DNA from: Bacteroidaceae bacterium
GTDB lineage: Bacteria > Bacteroidota > Bacteroidia > Bacteroidales > Bacteroidaceae
Assembly: GCA_900765575.1 (NCBI GenBank)
Contig: CAAFRW010000319.1
Span: forward strand, 1-6,152
Reading direction: 5' to 3'
Length of the DNA: 6,152 nt
Shown here: piece after piece, positions 5,646 to 6,152 of the stretch
How the letters are laid out: the number at the start of each line of letters is the position of its first letter
How positions within the stretch are numbered: position 1 is the stretch's first letter
Translations under genes and position numbers: made by a program
Notes under the pieces: model-generated
What the model saw: the letters and a program-made list of their open reading frames with translations, nothing else
Told to the model about the DNA's origin: nothing
The model's database searches: none

Positions 5646-6152
5646 ATGAAATGGTTAATGACCTATGCCGTAAAAGAAGAATATACGGAGATAAAATTCC
5701 CTCATGATGAAATTATTCCTGTCTGTACAGGTATTGGCAAAGTGAATGCGGCTTTTCGGTTAACAGAGGCAATCTATGAAAACAGACCGGATGCCGTATT
5801 GAATATCGGTACGGTAGGAACGGTTGACCATCAGGTAGGCACTCTCTTTGTATGCCGTAAGTTTATCGATAGGGATATGCAAAAACTAGCTTCTTTAGGG
5901 TTGCCTTATGAGATTGAGTTTCAGGAATATCCCGTTATCCAAGGCTTCTCATGGGTTGGAAAGAGAGAAGGTGTCTGCAATACGGGAGATAGTTTTTTAA
6001 CGGAGCTTACCGATATAGAAGGAGATATTGTTGATATGGAAGCATACGCGCAGGCTGCTGTGTGCAAAGAAAGGCAACTTCCTTTTGTTTCAGTCAAATA
6101 TGTGACGGATGTTATAGGCCAGAATTCAGTAAAGCATTGGCAAGATAAATTG
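5646..6152 (+). CDS. MTA/SAH-nucleosidase-like protein (PNP/UDP phosphorylase family), 3' end outside window
   Basis: This gene is read directly from the sequence: ATG at 5646 opens a frame that continues without a stop to the last base, 169 codons. Family features are E11/E12 in MTYAVKEEY, aligning by count with Glu12 of E. coli MTA/SAH nucleosidase; TGIGKVNAA (28-36); NIGTVGTVD (53-61); FIDRDM (73-78); TGDSF (113-117); VDMEAYAQA (129-137), with E132 expected to bind the ribose; and VKYVTDVIG (150-158), with D155 as the likely catalytic acid. Such enzymes hydrolyse the N-glycosidic bond of 5'-methylthioadenosine, S-adenosylhomocysteine or related nucleosides in the cytosol. The Glu12-to-Glu132 distance is about 120 residues against about 160 in E. 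coli, so this is a compact form. The exact substrate is uncertain; futalosine hydrolases share the fold. It lies beyond a terminator, so it is not part of the nqr operon. Confidence 0.85.
   Translation, partial: MKWLMTYAVKEEYTEIKFPHDEIIPVCTGIGKVNAAFRLTEAIYENRPDAVLNIGTVGTVDHQVGTLFVCRKFIDRDMQKLASLGLPYEIEFQEYPVIQGFSWVGKREGVCNTGDSFLTELTDIEGDIVDMEAYAQAAVCKERQLPFVSVKYVTDVIGQNSVKHWQDKL

Noticed and set aside
5658..5660. ATG at 5658 as the start of the nucleosidase-like gene
   Set aside because: Starting at 5646 places Glu12 at the same count as in E. coli MTA/SAH nucleosidase, while the later start would remove the first strand of the fold.
1..6152. CRISPR array, tRNA, rRNA, insertion sequence or prophage
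   Set aside because: No regularly spaced repeats, no cloverleaf-like or rRNA-like stretches and no transposase or integrase motifs were seen; nearly the whole window is ordinary coding sequence.

Overview
The window holds most of a Na+-translocating NADH:quinone oxidoreductase (NQR) operon, all on the + strand. The 5' part of nqrA is cut off by the window edge. Five complete genes follow, nqrB, nqrC, nqrD, nqrE and nqrF, in the canonical order. The operon closes with a strong intrinsic terminator (14-bp stem and T-run) 25 bases after the nqrF stop. After a 181-bp spacer begins an independent gene for a small MTA/SAH-nucleosidase-like protein of the PNP/UDP-phosphorylase superfamily, cut by the right edge.

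Organism: the protein sequences, moderate G+C, A-rich leaders mostly lacking Shine-Dalgarno sequences, and a Bacteroides-like -7 motif in the spacer all point to Bacteroidota, most likely Bacteroidales (Bacteroides, Phocaeicola or a relative). This is inferred from sequence feel and not from a database search.

Layout: 1-827 nqrA (3' part); 864-2036 nqrB; 2045-2857 nqrC; 2878-3555 nqrD; 3578-4174 nqrE; 4193-5464 nqrF; about 5490-5527 terminator; 5528-5645 spacer with inverted repeats and a possible promoter; 5646 to the end, nucleosidase-like gene. Gaps between nqr genes are 8 to 36 bases, as expected for one transcript.

How it works: NqrF takes electrons from NADH onto FAD and then a 2Fe-2S cluster. 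NqrD and NqrE form a membrane core with an intramembrane Fe-S centre held by two Cys from each. NqrC and NqrB carry covalent FMN on Thr, and NqrB also carries riboflavin. Quinone (probably menaquinone here) is reduced while Na+ is pumped out. All hallmark cofactor residues are visible except that the two flavinylation motifs have variant residues.

The most unusual point is nqrC: its N-terminus carries an extra rubredoxin/rubrerythrin-type four-cysteine domain of about 38 residues ahead of the usual membrane anchor. It should sit on the cytoplasmic side, where NqrF and NqrA dock. No nqrM or apbE maturation gene follows nqrF within the window.
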